Part shown: piece after piece, positions 21,536 to 33,750 of the stretch
Position numbering within the stretch: position 1 is the first letter of the stretch
Layout: every line of letters begins with the position of its first letter
Assembly: GCA_020881915.1 (NCBI GenBank)
Contig: JAJFPB010000002.1
Coordinates: 3,720,001 to 3,784,000, forward strand
DNA: 64,000 bases
Source: Paramyrothecium sp. XJ0827
Lineage: Eukaryota > Ascomycota > Sordariomycetes > Hypocreales > Stachybotryaceae
Reading direction: 5' to 3'
Translations under genes and position numbers: made by a program
The notes under the pieces: model-generated
Told to the model about the DNA's origin: nothing
Seen by the model: the letters and a program-made list of their open reading frames with translations, nothing else
Database searches by the model: none

Positions 21536-24500
21536 TTCTATTTGATTTTTTATTTCATGGAGCACAGCAATGGGGAAAAAATTGCTGTTTATAGATAGAT
21601 TAGGTAGTTACCCCAGGGGAACGCTGCTCGACGCCTTCCCCTCAAGATTTCTTAGCACTTGGCCCCCTGTGTGGGCCGCGATATATGACGATGGCTATTT
21701 TTTGTCGTAAATCGATCGCAAGAGACCTGTCCCCTTTGTCGTCCAGTGAACCTGCCGTGGAGGTCTGTGTGGTCCTCGATAGAGCTTCCGGTGTCTCTGG
21801 CGAGTGCGTGTGGTTATCGAATGGGGAGGCAGCTTTTGAAATTGATCGCTCGGAGGATGACGCTGGGCGGCAGGCAATGTCGATTCCCCATGCGTGATGA
21901 AGCTGGCATGTATCGAATAGCGTCGGTAATCTCGTTTCTGTGACGGTTAATGGTCGTCACCCCATGGCATGCCAAGGCCTCGGGATCGTTCCGCTCGGGC
22001 AGTCACCACATCAGCCCTACCACTGTGCCGCCCACGACTCTCGATCGCGTACACCGACGCTTTGCACTGCGGTCAGTTCCCGTAGCATGCCTCGGCGTCG
22101 AGCAACAGTGCAAGCACTTCTAAGTTAGACTGCCGTTGGTAGGGAGGAGATGACCCAGCGCTCACCCCGAGTCGTAGCAGCCGTCATCGTAGCAGTGCCC
22201 ACAGGGCTGGCGTAGGCCAGGCACTGATGGGATTGGGATCTTGAACGGGGCCAAGCCCCTGGCAGATCAGCAGAATCGGGGACGGTTTTCCACCTTCCCC
22301 TGCAAGCAAATCAAAGACACGGCCCTCGCCAACCATACGTCTTGGTGCATCTCTGAGTTCAAAGGGGCGATAGTGAGCGAAAATAAGTGTCTAGCCAGAA
22401 AACGATATGCAACAAGGTTATGTCCTCGCGTGCTCCTTCCGAGTGCAGTATCCTCTTCATGAGAAGTCCGAAACACACGTGCAGCTCTTCAGGTGACTGG
22501 AGGTGTCCGGGGCCTCCAAGCAGCAGGACCCTTGAAGGCTGAGCACGATCCCTAATGGTGAGAGGCTGCTGCGATATCTGTCTCTGGTCACAGCCTCCGA
22601 TGGCATTCAATCTCACTTACAACACTCACAGCATGCACAACACTGTAGACACCTCAAACGACTCGTGATGTCGAATCTTGCATATTATTGGTAGTTGTGC
22701 CAACGTCAATGCCAACAGCTCTCTCTCAGATAACTAAGAGGACGGAGAGGGCGACATTCGATAATGCCAAAATGCCACAGGACTGGAGTATTTCAGGGGG
22801 CTGGCGGTTAATTGGCTTGGCCTTCAATACGAACAAAATCATCTTACCTTGCTGGCCACGGTATAGTGGCTGGCACTAATGGTATGGGGATAGGGGGAGC
22901 TCCTCACCCCGGATGAACTCCGTCCCTACCGGATAATGGAGCAGGAAAGAGTATCATGTCGCATCCTGTTCGATAGGTAGCTTTCCGATGTTCGAGCAGA
23001 AGCCTTGAGTTGTTAAGACCAGGCAGGTCTCCCAAAACCCATGTTCATCCCGTAAGTCCGACAACTTTGTCACAAACCGTGAAGACGTGGTCCAGCTCGA
23101 ACATGCAGTCGTCAACGTATGTCCCACATGCGTTTCCTCGACTCTTGATGTCCAGTTGCGGCCTGCGGACCAGAGAATTGCTACCTACCGCTTTAGAGAC
23201 TGCTGCTCACGCTGTTGTCCTAAACGGGCAAGTCTGTGAGAGGAGACGATGTTCCAAAGGAGAAAAGCGCACCAGCCCCTACATATTCCCAATTAGCTCA
23301 ATGCTTCAGCAGTATGAATGTCGGGCCGGACTATACCGAGATTTTCGGGTAGTGAAGTCGCTCAGACCACAACCGCGCCTGCTCCGTCGCCGCCACTCTG
23401 GCCTTCCGGGGGCCAAGGGCAATCAATACACGGGCACACGCCGAAGAAACAAAGCCATTCTTTGCAAAAGACGCATTGAGTTCACTCCGGCAGCGCCGTG
23501 GCTCTGTCCGCTAGTGCACCATCGCTAGGGCTTCCCAATTCAGACGAGCTGGAAATAGCCCTCCAGATGCATGGGTCCTCGAGGTGCGTGGTGACAGTCT
23601 TGCACGACAACATGTATTCTGCATGCATACGGCTATTCCCTTTACGTTCAAGGTGGTTGATGGCAACAGCGGCGAAAGCGCGGCGACGCCATGCTGCTGA
23701 GAGCGTGAGATTTCAGCATGAATCGAGTCACCGGCCAATATTCACAGTTTTCGGCTGACAATTGATGATTAAGGCCGCCTGCGGCTGCACCTCAGATCGT
23801 ACCACTTGCTAGGTGACGTTACTCGAGGGCCATGGTTGCCATGCCGGTATGCGAATGGAGAATTCATGATCACCATGGAACAATGCCTGGCCGTTATGAG
23901 GCTTGGTGCTAGCCCCCGCCTTGTGTCGGCGACTCGCACCCTGCAGAACCCCCTCTATGCAGGCATGAACTTGAGAGAGCAAAGAGCTCAACTATTTTGG
24001 CGTACTGTTCCCACCAGGTTGCCCACCAGTGATCCAGGGTAGCTGTCTTTCCTGTTGGTGCTGTAAAGGAAACCGGTCTGGTGTTCTAGACCCTTCCGAC
24101 AAAGACAACAAAACCTGATTTGGGAATGCCACGACCAACACCATACCCGGCCGGTTTGCTCCGCTGGACACTGATCAGGTAGTGGCGGTTACCTGCAGAC
24201 AGGGCCATGCATAATGGCCAGTATTAAGTCATCACAACCTGAACTGTTCGGTGCGGTATGGTGCACAGCGTTTGCAGGTCATCGAGCGAAGCACCGAGGA
24301 GACGGCTGCCTGCGTCGGGCAGATCTCGGCCACGGCGGCCGCCTCATCCACAAATTTCACAATGGTGGAACGAAATCGCGCGGTTCTGCCCTCGCAGATC
24401 TTCGATTACCGATCTTTGAGAAACCCGCTATGATCCGTTCACTTGCTCAAGGTTTCCTAGCAGAAGGGGCAACAAAGGGTTTGGTTCGGGATGATAGCTC

Positions 24501-27500
24501 GACGGTGCTTGGCTAACTGAGCGGCTAAGTGCTCGATCAAGTCGCCTAGTGCAATTCCAATCGTGATTCAAAACAGTGGACGACCTCGGAGCCGAGGTTG
24601 AAGAAAGGGAAAAAAATAGTCGCAGTTTGAGTGGGATACAATCCGTGCGCAAATGAGCTGGGTCAAACACCGCCGATCCACAGCGTCATAACATGGAATC
24701 AGCCAGCTACTTCAGACAGTTGGTGTAGGTCCTAATGATCGGTGGTGTCAAATTCGGGAGGGCGCAGACAGCGGCGTTTGTGCTCGCCTGAACTCAAGTG
24801 ATTATTTGTCTGGTGAAGCATGGTTAGTGTGATGTAGCTTGGTTGTTCTTGGACACCATTGGCTCAACGGCCGGCCGTCGCTCGGTGGTCCCTTCGATGC
24901 AAGCCCAGACCAAGGTCACATGGCCCAATTGTCCATTCGCTGAGGGGGTCAGAGGAAGAAAAATCGAGGGTGAACCACAGGCCGCCCTGCCACGGGGCCG
25001 CGGTATCTATTAATAGAGCGCAGATGCATGCCTGACTGGCGGTAGGGTTGGCGGTGCAGAAGCCAAAAAGGTGCTTGGTGTCCGGCAATCCGGCTCCATT
25101 GGCCTGTATGTCCACACTTAGTGCCGTTCCGAGTCTGTCATATCCAATGAGGCTAGGCATTCGGGGCGATAGCCAGGGCTAGTGAACTTTCGTCGGTCAA
25201 TGGACACCCCTCTGTGGCTGGGAAATGTCGTTGAACAGACCACATTCGAGCGGACGTGCCTAGTGACAGTCAGTAGTCTACGTCTGCAACAGCCTTCCCC
25301 TTTGCGTCTGGTTGGTGCGCCAAGGGCCAGCAATTAGTGCCCGCGCCCACCAGTCCGTGCGCCATGAAGATTTCAATGGTTCCTCTGGCACACGATGACC
25401 GACAGGGGTCCATGCGAACAAGCCGTGATTTAACCCGAAGCTTCTTTTGCGACAAAAGCCCTGTGTACGGTGGACCGGATGCAATACTGAGCGACCAGTC
25501 CCGTCCTAGTATCTGAAGCAGACGGTTCTCAACCCAACAATTCACTGATCTCCCGTTGGGATTGAAGTGGAAAGACGCTTTTCTGGCTGGCGTTGCTTGA
25601 AACACTTCACCGGTCAGATGATTTAGAACAGCTTGTTCGAAAGGGTTTATTCGGCCTTTGCAGGAAGGACCGGCGGTGGCGGGCGCACCACACAGCAGTT
25701 CACCGCTCTTGTTGATCGCTCCAATGTGAGGATGAAACCTCCGTGCACCCGGCACCGGCCGAGAGGTTAAGCGTAATGCTATAAGCTTGTGCGATGAATA
25801 TTCCGACGGGAAAAGTAAGCCACAAAGAGAATCGTCCGTGGTCCAGCTAGCGGTCGTTCTGCCATCAGTACCTCTGTACAAGGTGTTCAGCTGGGCAATC
25901 GTGGCTCCGGAAGTATCCCGAAGTCGAGGGAAAATTCTAGACACCGTGTTGTTCATTGTAATCCATGCTAATCATGCTGCAATCTGGCAGCCACGGGGCG
26001 CTTGTCTGGGCTTCTGTATAGTCAAGGGCGTATGACCACAACATTTGTAAATGCCAGGTCGAATGGTCTCATGGTGAGGTGCTAAGGGTGGGCGTCTGCA
26101 TGCCCTTGCATTGGCTGTACATCCAAATTCCATGAAACGTTGTATCCCTGTGGCGTCACAGCCACGCGAAGCTCCGGAAATGGTGAGACAGGCTCATGTC
26201 GAAAGCTCCATCAGCGTCACCGACGTCAGCTTCAAGGATAATGGTCCCTACCGATGGCGCTACACCAGGGTCTAAAGGCTGAGAGGCGAGGATCGTTCCA
26301 TACCCAGTTATGGACACGCCGAATCTACGTTTCAGAGACGCTGGCAAATGAGGCTAGCAGCCGTCACAACTAGAATCCGAAAGCGCGCAGAATGAAACTC
26401 GGGTAAAAATCCACTAGGGCCATGGCAGTATTTCGAAAATTGACAGAAGTAGTGCCTTCGCATCATCCCGCGCTTTCTCGCTTCCGTCAACCTATTGGTC
26501 TAGATGAACCTCTTGATCATTGTGCGGGAGTGATCTGTTCCTGCAATTTGAGGATCAATCTATTAATGTGGCCCCATCCAGTTGCGACGGAAATTGCCCC
26601 GTCGACGAGGCATAGGCTTGACACAATGGCGAGTCAGGTAAATAATGAGCCCATCTGTCATTTGCTAGGATCGCCGTTTAGTGATCGGAAATTCGAGGAC
26701 ACCATGAATCGTCCTAGCTAATGTTTGTGCGACGAAAGCCCATCATCACAAGGTTATAGTGATGAGCAGGTAATGGAGATGGAGGAGTAGACCCCATGTT
26801 CAGTTTGCATGAGTTAGCGGCAAAGCCCACTCTCCCAATTCACTCTCGGCGTCTGTTCAATCATCGTGGACGGAGAGTGAGGGAAGATTCTCGCCAACCA
26901 GATTGACGCAAAGCATGTCCTCGGTGGATCATGCTAAATCCCCATTAAAGGGACGATGCGTTTGGTGGGGCGTTGTCTGATCTCTTTGTTCTGTCCGTTC
27001 CGCTTGCAGCTGCATTCTGGCCGCCTCGATGATCAGACAAGACTTTTGTGGCCATGGCAATTGTGAATTGGTGGCTATCGTGGCAGCTTTACCAGAAATA
27101 GATAATCGCTGCACCATCCTTTTTGGGACACGAGGTTCTAGCCAGTCAAAGCCAAGAATCGAGAAATAATGGAGAGAGGCATCCTGGGTCGATCAGATCT
27201 TCAGCCCCCTTGATGCAGAAAGCCCTGTTCCAACTAACCTGGTTCGGAAGCATGACCAGGTAGCCATGTCCGCTGTGCTTTGCGGTGCCAAACCCCTGGT
27301 AAGTAGACTACATCGTAGGATCTCCTTGGGGTCGTTGGTGCGATGCGGTGTAGTCCGGTTGCCGATGGACCTCGTTGAAGCCAACCTTTCATTGCGATGA
27401 GTGTAAATGCCTCTGGCACCCTCAAGACTCTGGTGAAACTCGCTCTTCCTGATCCCCACAACTTTCGGCTCGTTTCCCTAGTCGTGACCTAGGGACAAGG

Positions 27501-29037
27501 TGAAATGCAGCCCTTTCGGGCTAGGGGGGTTCGCTTTTTTTGAATGACCTCATGGCCCTTCCTTGCACTAACCGGGGCAAGGTGGTCTGAGGACCCGGAA
27601 ATCCGGGGGCCAGGGGGCAAATACGATAGGATAATCTTAAAAGTTCGCCTGGGTTGTTATGGCATTGGCATCTTCGACGCTATAGCCCCGATCCACTATT
27701 GGGGCAGTTGTCAAAAGGCGCAGAAGATAGCGCCAAGGAATCGCAGTGTCAGGCGCCCTCCGAGGCACAGAGCCCAGCCTCGGAGCTTGCATCAAACCTG
27801 GCCGTCAGGCAATCAGGTCTGAGACACTGGGCGGGCACTCCAGCCTTATTGCCTGATTGTCTAAAGGTTCGCGAAGAATAAATCGCCATTGAGGCTCCAA
27901 GTTACGCGCGCATGTCAGCCAATTCTGAGCGTACCGTATTTGCAATGGCAAGGGGACTGGTGGCTGGTGCGGTGCCGTTTTGACTAAAAGAGGGCAGGGT
28001 GCTGCAGGGTACTCCCGAGTGCATGGCGGGAGGATCCAGCAACGGCGCCTTTGACAAGGGTTCATGGCATCTTCTACCATGGGACAGGTTGCTCACGATA
28101 AGGCACTGCTCACCCGCCCGGTCGCGGAGTCTCATGCACTTGATCAAATAAAAGGAAAGACGTCGAGTCTGCGTTCGCCGAGGAACTCCTCTTAGGCAGG
28201 CTACTAGCTGCAAAGGGTCATTCATGGTAGGCTGCAAAGCCGGGGAATCGTGGCATGCGATTTGGGCGATAGCCGCTGGTGCGTCGGAAGACTAACCCGA
28301 AGCACGTCCATGAAACATAGTTGATATGAAGCGCTAGCCCATTCTGTGACGGACTTTTGTATTCTTCTCATCCAGGGACTTGTGATGTGAGTTCGCAAAC
28401 TCACCGAGATGGAGAGCCATTCCACATCATCATGGAGGCGTGGTTGACTGCGGTTCTGAACGGGTACTGTGTTTGAAAATTCATACCGAACGTGGGCACA
28501 ACAAGGGTCACAGCCCAGGTGTGCACGGACGTAGAAGACGACTTCCGGCCTTTTCCCGCGGAGGATCGAGGTTCATGAATTCGCGACTCCTCACTACAGC
28601 GGTTCTAGCTGTCGCATGCATTGACGGGCACCCTGGGCGTTGATGTCAGCCAAACTCTTGGGGCGGGCGGTTGGCACTAGGCGCTAAGAAACGTACGGCG
28701 ACTCTTCACGCTCCCTGGCCGAGGTTGCTTCCGGAACCTTGAAGTAGGCCCGGCAAGGCAAGACATATTTCTGTGGGACATTGAGTGGGCTTGACCGTGA
28801 GCTACTACAGCCAACCCGGCGGGCGGGATTGTCCCATGGCCCGAGAAGAGTCTTTCTCGGCAGGGGCCACAAGGGTTGAGTTTGCTGGGTCACTCCGGAG
28901 TAGGCGGCGGTTCATGGCATGTCAATGCATTACCTAAGGTACGCGCTGGTTTTGCTTATGGGTCCCAGCGCCAGCATTGACAAACACGCAAGCCTATCAT
29001 ACCGGCAACGGTTTGTGGGTTGTTCTACGTTAGCTTC

Positions 29038-29060
29038 CTTCCTTCCTTCCCTCAACTTAC
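29038..29060 (+). repeat. TTCC microsatellite
   Basis: Short imperfect TTCC repeat followed by further pyrimidine-rich sequence. Confidence 0.7.
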
Positions 29061-32000
29061 CTTCCCTTTGGGTAAGGCAAAGAAGGCAAGCCAAGGTAGG
29101 AGGAAGGGTGCTTATTCCCTGTGTGTCAGGGAAACCGCAGGCTTAAGGTAGGTTCCAGGCCACGGCTTCCCTATCCGATGGGAGGACAGAGACCGCTATT
29201 TCCGCTCCCGCGGGAGTGCTCTTGTAATACCTCCTGAGCTCTCCAACTAAACATATTCGTGATCAAGGTGTCGGACCGGCACACTTAACCACGTGGAAAA
29301 CCCTGATGAGCTGGGCCAAGTCAAGGCCTAACGGTAGGGCCAGCAACAGGAGCGCAGCCCCCTCGGCAGGACGCTCACAGCTTCGTTCCGTCCTGGATAC
29401 AGCAGATCATCTCTTGGACCCTGCTGTCTTCCCCAGCCAGCGGGTGCAAACGCTACAACCTATCAAGCTCGGTGCAAAAGTGGCTCTCTCAAGTGCACAA
29501 ACTCAAAAGAGACAGACTCGCTTAGCAGCACCCCTCCCTTTCCTCCTCCACCTCTCCATGGCCCTGGTTCCGAAAGAAACCGGCCCAACGGCGGTTCACA
29601 CGCCGTCCGAAACTCTACTGTACCCTCGCTTACCGCAGTAAGGAAACCGGGTTCGGAAGCGCAAAACAGCATGATTGCTGTGTCTGTGTGGGGCGACAAG
29701 GCGCGTGGAGGACTCACAGGGCGCTTTTCCAACCCGACACACTCGGTATCTTCCATTTGTGCATGTTGGCAAATTTAAGGGCGAATCAAAACCAGGCGCT
29801 GGCTCGGACATGGTGGCGGCTCATGGAACACTCGGGGACCGATCCTGTGGGACAGACGGGTCTTAGACGGCGACGATCAAAGCCGGAGCCTCGGTCGCGG
29901 AATTGCCTGCCACGACGAGGGCGGCAACGAGCGGCGACGCTTGTTGAGATGACTCCGAACTCAACGGCAAGAGGCCAATTCGTGCCGCAGCGGTGGGTGA
30001 AGCGCTCCGAGCTCGAGTTATCTGATCTGGTGGGTGGGATTTCATCACCGCTTTCTCCTGCCACTCATGTATGTGATCCATGCATGCACCTATCCTATTC
30101 ACGGATATATCCACATCTGCAGCGCCCTTCATCAGGGTGCCTATGCTTGCCTGAAAGCGTGTGAGCATGCATTCTTCTGCATGTCTCTTCCTCTCCGTTG
30201 GTTCTCTTCCGCTTTTCTCCCCACCCGCTACACAAGACACAGCACAAAAGCCCTTCTGGTCTGTCCCCATCGGGTTAGGCCAAGCACAGCCAGACCCTCC
30301 GTTTCTGCTTTTCCGCGCCGCAACAACACATGCCAGCGGGGCTAAGCCGAAACCAAGAGGCCGGCTCTCAACCCAGTTGTTATTTTTATTCCTTTACGTA
30401 CTGTATTCTGTGCTAGCAGGCCCGCCCGGCCATGTGCGTCATTCCCCTCCTGGCCGTCAGACCTGGCAGACCATGACCTTGGACGCCTAGCTGTCTTCGG
30501 TGTACCGTAGTGGCAGGGTGTCGCTGGTTATCTGAAGCCTGGGCCCCCCCTCTTGGCTCAGGTAGCCTTTTGGTAGCGGTGGATGTGGTGGGACGCTTTC
30601 TCTGTTGTCTCCAAACCCAACCGCTGCTGTTGCAGGGCACCTTTGCTGCTCCTCTGCATGCACTGGCTATGTTTGTGCTATGGATCGCATGGTTTTCTTT
30701 CGTCTTCTTTTTTTCCTTCTTCTTCCCTTCCTCTTGCATCTTCCCGTCTTAGAAGCCCACATAAGGCCCGGCACGGCAGGGTACCGCCTCTTCCAGAAAC
30801 ATTTAGACCCCCAGCTTGTATTGTTTGGCAGGCCGCTGCATGTTACATTCCCTTGTGGCTCGGCCCTTTGCGTGCGCTCATTCTTACCACGGTAGGGTTT
30901 TTCTTTTTTGTTGCTGATATGATTACCAACAGTCGAGCTCACCACGCCCAGCCAGTCTTCCGGTGTAACGCACAAAAACCTTGGTTGCGTAGGCAATACT
31001 GAGCTGCGTTCGTGATTTGCACGAGTGCTACCGCACTCTTTGGCGTTGCTGTGCTATCTATTTGCTCCGTGTCACAGCATTTGCCTGGGACATTTGCCGT
31101 GCCATGCTCATGCTACACGGATCGTAGGGTACCTACGTCGTATGGCCGCCTGGGTGCATAATAACGATATCCGCATCCGGGGCAGCTTCTTTTCTCGACA
31201 CCTACGTGCTACCCGACCGCCTGACCCTGCGCATGCCGGACAGGAAGCTGTCGCCAGGTTTGCTCCGCGTACACAATGGCGGCCGAGCTAAGAGTGTCGG
31301 CTTGGACCCTACGTTGCTTTCTCTCACACGCCCGTCCGGCCCTTGTCAAAGAGACCCATCCGACCCGCTTACACCCCGAGAAGCACACGCCTGACCATGC
31401 CGCACAGAGAAAGAAAGCTAGCGTTAGCACACGCCCAGCGCCCATGTCTCCAAGGGTTTCTCACCCAACGGGAATGCTCTAAGCCCTTAATAAGCCTCAC
31501 TAAGGTGTCGACATCGTGAGGTTGGGGCATCGGCGGCATGAATTAGTCACCGGAACGCCTGTGTCGGTACCTGACGACTTGTCTCACGGTGGTAGGCAGC
31601 ATGAAGCGGGCACCACCCACCCTGATTACCAGTTGCATCATCATCATTCATTCTTTGACTCAAGCTCAGGTCAGCATTTCAGATCGGATGCGCGGGTAAT
31701 ACGGTACATTGTATTATTATTAGATAAACTTGTGGCAAGCGACTTAGCTGGGAGCCAAGCGTGCGTAGCGCCAGCCCATCGCCCGAGATGACCGCCGCCA
31801 AGTCGGCTGCCATGCCATTTCGCCCACCTCCACGGCACTTTTGGTGCCATGCCCCGAGGGTAAAAAGGTGAGGTAAGGCAAGGCAAACATAGCGCCAGCT
31901 CGGCGCTGCCCAGCCCAGCAACCCCAGCTAAGCCCAAGGCAGGTAGCTGTACTAACGCTCTACCGTTGTCGAGGGTACCCGTGTCTATCAGTTCGCAAGG

Positions 32001-32434
32001 CCCGCTACCTTCACCTTCACTTGCACACTCGCCGTGTTCTGGTGGTCTCCAGTTCCAAAGGCGAAACGCCCTTCTGAAGCCAAAAGCCAAAACACACAGG
32101 AGGACACTACTGATTGCCGCAGAACCCGGCCCCCCTCCCCCTCCCCTCCTCCCCCCTCCCTTTGCTTCTGGTGATTCGCACTGGCTGGCGTTGGCATGCC
32201 TGGTCGAAGGGGTGGCTGAGCAGATCCTGTTTCGTCGCCGGCGTGTTCGTATGGACGACGACGCAGAGCGTTCAAGCGTCCCGCGAAGCAAGCAGCCCAG
32301 TTCAGCAAAAAGTCCAAAAGGCACCACCACAGGGCAGGGCCCAGGTACCGGGGGGCCACGGATCGCGGTACGGTGTACACTGCCTCATGTACCTGGCCAG
32401 TCGACGGGTGGTCATGTAAGGTAGCCCGTCCAGT

Positions 32435-32480
32435 GGGCGGTGGTGGGGGGGGGGCACCGATGGGTTCGCTGGGGGGGGGG
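32435..32480 (+). repeat. Clustered G-runs, G-quadruplex potential
   Basis: Four G-runs on the plus strand: GGG at 32435-32437, G10 at 32445-32454, GGG at 32462-32464 and G10 at 32471-32480. The spacing fits a G-quadruplex-forming motif. It lies about 1.3 kb upstream of the Zn2Cys6 regulator ATG. Confidence 0.7.
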
Positions 32481-32508
32481 CGTGGTCCGGCCACTCCCTC
32501 CTCTTTCC

Positions 32509-32580
32509 TCTGCGCTGCCTCTGCCTTTGCCTCTGGCTCTGCCTCTCTGCTTGTGTTTGTGCTTGTGCTTGTGCTTGTCC
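32509..32580 (+). repeat. Imperfect hexamer repeat (TGCCTC / TGCTTG)
   Basis: About a dozen imperfect 6-base units, first of TGCCTC/TGCCTT type and then TGCTTG type, in the region preceding the regulator gene. Confidence 0.7.
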
Positions 32581-33750
32581 CTTTCCCCATTACAGTTGCT
32601 GGTGCATTACCCCCATCTGGCTCCTCTGCCCTTCTGTACTGGCTGTACTCCGTGCCCTGTATTTAACAAACCCCGTCCCCCAGCCCAAACCTACTCTTCC
32701 CCCCCTCGGTCAACCAACATCTCCAACGTATCATCGCAAACCCAGACTGCGCTCTCCTCCTCCACGTTCGCTTTCTCCCCAACTCTCAACCCCCTCCCCC
32801 CTAGGAAGTCCTCGTTGACTCCTGTCACTCGCTTTATCGGTGTGTTTTGGATTTTGGATTTTATTTTTTTCTTGCTCGACTGTGGATCTTCGCTCTCCTC
32901 GCCTCGGCCTTACTTGCTGTCTTCTCTTGTACTTTGAGCACAAAGGAATATCATCAAACCGCCCAAAGCCAACCGAGACACACGCGAAGCTCTTTCGCCC
33001 CAGTCAGGTCGTCACCCGAGATTTGGGATTTCTTGAATCACGGTTTCAACCATCAGAAGGACTCGCCAAATCTCATTGCCTGTCTCGGGCTCAACCTCGT
33101 AGCCGTTTGAACTATTCGCTCGCCTCTGGCAAACCAAGACAATCCTGGAGCTCCTTAAAGAGTCTTCGCCGCTCACATTCGCTCGCTGAGGCAAAATCCA
33201 CAATTTGAAAAGAAAGAAAGAAAGAAAAATCTCCATCATCTCACTCACCACATACGATCGCTACCACACTCTCGGGGCGGGAATCTAGAAGAAAGGAAGA
33301 AACGTTCTCGGAAGAGGGAGTATCGTCGCCAAGGACGATACCACGGAACATCACGGCAACGCTTCAGGAATCAGCCTCCATCCCACTTTGAAAATCAGAT
33401 CTCGGCTCATCCCGCTCGCCGCCACCCTCCGCTGCATCCCCGTAACGTTGCCAGCTCGCCGGGTTTCCCGACCGTTGCTACCATCGCCCCATCCGTCAAC
33501 CAGCTTCTGCATAGCATCAGCTCATCCCTTGACTTATAAGTCATCTTGCCTTGCAGCTCCCTACCGTTGACCACTTCAACTCCACGTTCGCTACCAGACC
33601 GCACGACCACCTACTCGTGTGGCCTCAAACTTGTATGTCCCGAACACGCTCTGACCCGCTCGGAACTTTTATCATGTCTTGATCACGTCATGCTAACAGA
33701 TCTGCCACGCAGGTCTCTCGCTAATCACCTGTTTTCAAACCTTCAACACA
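32581..33750 (+). promoter_or_regulatory. Probable promoter and long leader of the Zn2Cys6 regulator
   Basis: About 1.2 kb of CT/CA-rich sequence with no gene of its own, an AAAG microsatellite at about 33212-33227 and a well-formed leader intron just before the ATG. Pyrimidine-rich composition of this length is typical of long fungal 5' untranslated regions. The transcription start cannot be placed from sequence. Confidence 0.5.
33633..33712 (+). other. Predicted 5'-UTR intron of the regulator gene
   Basis: Donor GTATGT at 33633, branch-site-like TGCTAAC at 33691-33697 and acceptor CAG ending at 33712, giving an 80-nt intron 38 bases before the start codon. The donor is identical to those of coding introns 1 and 2. 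If retained, it contains two upstream ATGs (33635 and 33690). Confidence 0.6.

Larger units (their letters stand above)
20830..32400. other. Long gene-poor block
   Basis: I find no complete gene with splice structure or recognisable domain in about 11.6 kb. Open frames on the two strands are short and overlap each other; the longest is a 228-codon minus frame at 25270-25956 with no family features. A few short stretches read protein-like, for example NREDVVQLEHAVVNVCPTC near 23080 and DELEIALQMHGSSRC near 23540, so some of this may be decayed coding sequence. Composition is not the extreme AT-richness of strong RIP. The right end flows into the leader of the Zn2Cys6 regulator. Confidence 0.55.

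Noticed and set aside
25270..25956. 228-codon minus-strand frame in the gene-poor block
   Set aside because: Has an ATG but no family, splice context or codon signature I can defend; kept only as part of the block description.
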